A DNA stretch of 64,000 bases from Brumimicrobium glaciale (GTDB taxonomy: Bacteria; Bacteroidota; Bacteroidia; Flavobacteriales_D; Crocinitomicaceae), in NCBI RefSeq assembly GCF_004152935.1, contig NZ_SETE01000005.1, positions 248,001-312,000 of the forward strand, written 5' to 3'. The notes under the pieces are model-generated. The model worked only from the letters and a program-made list of their open reading frames with translations, ran no database searches and was not told the DNA's origin. Of this stretch, positions 62,196-64,000 are shown piece by piece. Each line of letters opens with the position of its first letter. The first letter of the stretch is position 1. The position numbers and the translations under genes were made by a program.

Positions 62196-63360
62196 AAAAT
62201 TAAAAGGCTTGCTTTACACGCTGCCTTTAGCCTTACTTTCGTTATCAACGATTGCACAAGAAGCCGAGAACTTGGTCGTAAACCCAAGTTTCGAAGATGC
62301 ACAAAGCAGAAAGATTCGCAGAATTGGCGATATTGAAAAAGCTGAAGGATGGTCTTCTGCGACAGGAAGTAGAGCAGATTTATTTTCTTCAGAAGCAGGA
62401 GCACCTGATGTATTAACTCCAGATAACATTTACGGGAGAGAAGAACCGAAAAGTGGTGTTAACTATGCAGGAGTGATTTCATATTCTTATCGTGAAAAAG
62501 AGAACAGAAGTTATTTAACATCTCAACTTTCAACTTCTTTGAAAAAGGGAATGCGTTATAAAGTTCAATTTTATGCTTCTTTAGCAGAGCTTTCTAAATA
62601 CTCATCAAACAGATTAGGTGCTCATATTTCTAAAAAAGGATTAGGAACAGATGATAAAATTCCAGCGATTATTGCTGAAACTCATATTGAACATCCGAAA
62701 AGAGAAGCATTTGATGGAATGTATGGATGGGATTTAGTTTGCGGAGAATATGTTGCAACTGGAAAAGAAAAATATATTACAATAGGTAATTTTTCTGAAG
62801 ATGCTGACATTAAAGGTGACCGTGCAAGAAAACCAAGAGACATGAGTGGAAAGCAGATAATTGCTGCTTACTATTATATTGATGATGTTTCTGTACAATT
62901 ATTAGGTCCAAATGAAACATGTGAATGTGATTATGGAGATGAATCTCAACAAGTTGCTTCAACAGTTTACCAACGTTCTCCAGAGATTACAAAAGACATG
63001 GATTTAAGTGCAATGGTAAATCAATATAATATTTACTATGCAGGTGGAAGATATGACGTAAAAATAGATGGAGAAAAAACTTTGGATAAACTTGCGTCAA
63101 TGATGGAAGAGAATCCAAAGATGAAACTTCAATTAACAGGTCACTCCGATGCAACAGAAGCTGCAAGTGCAACAGACAATGTTCTTTCGATGCGAAGAGC
63201 AGAATATGTTAAAAAACTTCTAGAAGAAAAAGGAGTTGCTGGAGACAGATTGATTATTGAAGACGCTAAAGATGGAATAGATTCTGAGTATATTACTGAA
63301 AGTGATGATGACACTTTGAGAGATGCTAAAAACAGAAGAGTAACATTTAGAGTTCTCTAA
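62179..63360 (+). CDS. OmpA family protein with N-terminal carbohydrate-binding-like domain
   Basis: A 393-residue exported protein with a signal peptide ending near LSTIAQ. Residues about 30-240 look like a jelly-roll domain ([46 protein letters not shown]), a pattern common in CBM-like modules. A Cys pair (CECDYG) leads to an OmpA C-terminal peptidoglycan-binding domain ([40 protein letters not shown]). The likely role is tethering the outer membrane or surface glycans to the wall. Its start overlaps hemE by 17 bases. Confidence 0.85.
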   Translation: MKSKTRKLKGLLYTLPLALLSLSTIAQEAENLVVNPSFEDAQSRKIRRIGDIEKAEGWSSATGSRADLFSSEAGAPDVLTPDNIYGREEPKSGVNYAGVISYSYREKENRSYLTSQLSTSLKKGMRYKVQFYASLAELSKYSSNRLGAHISKKGLGTDDKIPAIIAETHIEHPKREAFDGMYGWDLVCGEYVATGKEKYITIGNFSEDADIKGDRARKPRDMSGKQIIAAYYYIDDVSVQLLGPNETCECDYGDESQQVASTVYQRSPEITKDMDLSAMVNQYNIYYAGGRYDVKIDGEKTLDKLASMMEENPKMKLQLTGHSDATEAASATDNVLSMRRAEYVKKLLEEKGVAGDRLIIEDAKDGIDSEYITESDDDTLRDAKNRRVTFRVL

Positions 63361-63383
63361 GAACCAAAAACTATAAATTTATT

Positions 63384-63419
63384 AAATACGCTTCAATCTT
63401 GGAGCGTATTTTTTTTTTT
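63384..63419 (+). terminator. Intrinsic terminator of hemE-ompA-family operon
   Basis: AAATACGCT and AGCGTATTT form a 9-base stem with a 10-base loop, followed by a run of eight more T. It is 24 bases after the stop. Confidence 0.88.
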
Positions 63420-63619
63420 GCGATGATTTTTTTACATTTTGCTAAGTTTGACTTTTTGCAGCAAAAAACAACAAGTAAAATTTTTCATCGTAATTAATGA
63501 CTATGCCAGATGTAAAAGTAATTGTGTTATGAAAATGTCTGAAAAATGCAATAATTTAAAGAACAACAATACATCTATCAAGCTAAAATCATGTTCAAAA
63601 AACCGTACGAATTCTTTCT

Positions 63620-63643
63620 AGCCATTGACTTTAGTCCATGGCT
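63620..63643. repeat. Inverted repeat AGCCATTGACT-TT-AGTCCATGGCT
   Basis: Eleven-base arms with one mismatch and a 2-base centre. In plan it resembles the ATGGGC-TAAA-GCCCAT hairpin at 37461-37476 (stem with a TAAA/TTTA core). Confidence 0.55.
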
Positions 63644-63725
63644 AATACACTAACAATCACTAGAGCTATTAAAACTAAACTCCAACCTTTAAAAATTCCG
63701 AAAATTCAACATTCATAATTCATAA

Positions 63726-64000
63726 TTACCCACCCCATTCTTCATAAAACTGATCTAAAAACTCCTCCATAAAAAGTGTTCGCTTTTCGGCAATTACTTT
63801 TCCCGAATGGGTATGCATTCTGTCTTTTAGAATCAGAAGCTTTTCGTAGAAGTGATTTACAGTATGCGTTCTCTCCTTAATGTAACTTTCTTTAGATTGT
63901 TTAATTTTTGGAGGAATCGCTGGATCATAAATTGGTTGTCCAATTGAACCACCGTAGGCGAAAGTCCTGGCAACTCCAATTGCTCCAATGGCATCAATTC
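63726..64000 (-). CDS. HD-domain phosphohydrolase, C-terminal part (partial)
   Basis: The last 90 residues of a minus-strand frame that continues past the right edge. The translation (IDAIGAIGVARTFAYGG, then PIYDPAIPPK, TVNHFYEKLLILKDRMHTHSGKVIAEKR and FMEEFLDQFYEEWGG) matches the end of YedJ-like HD-superfamily hydrolases, where LDAIGAIGIART and NHFYEKLLKLKD are conserved. The HD metal ligands lie outside the window. The stop codon overlaps the ATTCATAATT repeat run. Confidence 0.82.
   Translation of the reverse strand, partial: IDAIGAIGVARTFAYGGSIGQPIYDPAIPPKIKQSKESYIKERTHTVNHFYEKLLILKDRMHTHSGKVIAEKRTLFMEEFLDQFYEEWGG

Larger units (their letters stand above)
63361..63725. other. Gene-poor stretch between the OmpA-family gene and the HD hydrolase
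   Basis: About 365 bases. It holds a terminator (63384-63419), a near-perfect inverted repeat AGCCATTGACT / AGTCCATGGCT (63620-63643) and an ATTCATAATTCATAATT run (63701-63727). A plus-strand 60-codon frame at 63439-63621 has no gene-like features. Confidence 0.6.

Noticed and set aside
63439-63621. 60-codon plus-strand frame rich in Lys, Asn, Ser and Cys
   Set aside because: AT-rich intergenic composition, no promoter or ribosome-binding context, and no recognisable domain.

Overview
The window is a contiguous piece of chromosome from a member of the Bacteroidota, most likely order Flavobacteriales. The evidence is the low GC content, the porP/sprF-gldK-gldL-gldM-gldN type IX secretion and gliding cluster, a separate nadE/gldB/gldC group, a GLPGLI-family protein, a gliding-type C-terminal domain, and many promoters with the Bacteroidota -7 element TAnnTTTG in place of a TATAAT box. 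A family-level placement (for example near Fluviicola/Crocinitomicaceae) would be a guess. There is no prophage, intact transposase, integrase, CRISPR array, rRNA operon or resistance island. Most of the window is ordinary core genome.

Layout. 1-1.5 kb: start of an Na+-pumping NADH:quinone reductase operon (nqrA, partial nqrB), minus strand. 1.7-5.7 kb: apaG, a lipoprotein MsrB, an MFS exporter, a small acidic protein and gpsA. 5.8-12.9 kb, minus strand: miaB, a receiver-less sigma-54 activator, lptE, an acidic TPR-like protein and secG, followed by groES-groEL. 13.1-23.3 kb, plus strand: topA, a degenerate arginase-fold protein, porP/sprF and gldKLMN, ending at a clear terminator. 23.4-29.0 kb: ferredoxin, nadE with an outer-membrane barrel, gldB-gldC, and lnt. 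29.3-31.6 kb: a large surface protein whose gliding-type C-terminal domain is cut by an in-frame TGA. 31.8-36.7 kb: M23 peptidase, pyrophosphatase, a VWA protein, folE-queD and a small secreted protein. 37.5-41.0 kb: a TonB-receptor-like protein overlapping a GLPGLI gene. 41.5-43.2 kb: rsgA-dtd-mazG-like. 43.3-48.6 kb: a barrel protein, an orphan sorting-domain fragment, rluF, trxB and an SF2 helicase. 48.7-53.9 kb: ABC-F ATPase, LysE exporter, NDH-2-like dehydrogenase and a LysM glucosaminidase. 54.0-64.0 kb: conserved hypotheticals, a FadL-like barrel, a low-complexity lipoprotein, proS, two identical tRNA-Glu genes, rpsT, hemE, an OmpA-family protein and the 3' end of an HD hydrolase.

How the genes work together. 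GldK/L/M/N with the PorP/SprF-like protein form the motor and periplasmic ring of type IX secretion. GldB and GldC are accessory gliding lipoprotein/partner proteins. Lnt finishes the many lipoproteins, LptE and SecG serve envelope assembly, and the interrupted surface protein and the sorting-domain fragment look like decayed type IX cargo. The intergenic space is unusually rich in palindromic elements and tandem duplications.

Points most worth a second look: the TGA interruption near 29.4 kb; the asymmetric ATP sites of the ABC-F protein; the arginase-like protein lacking metal ligands beside the secretion cluster; a possible sigma-54-type promoter and dyad ahead of groES close to a sigma-54 activator gene; and several repeat families. 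I found no convincing evidence of a wholly new defence or mobile system.
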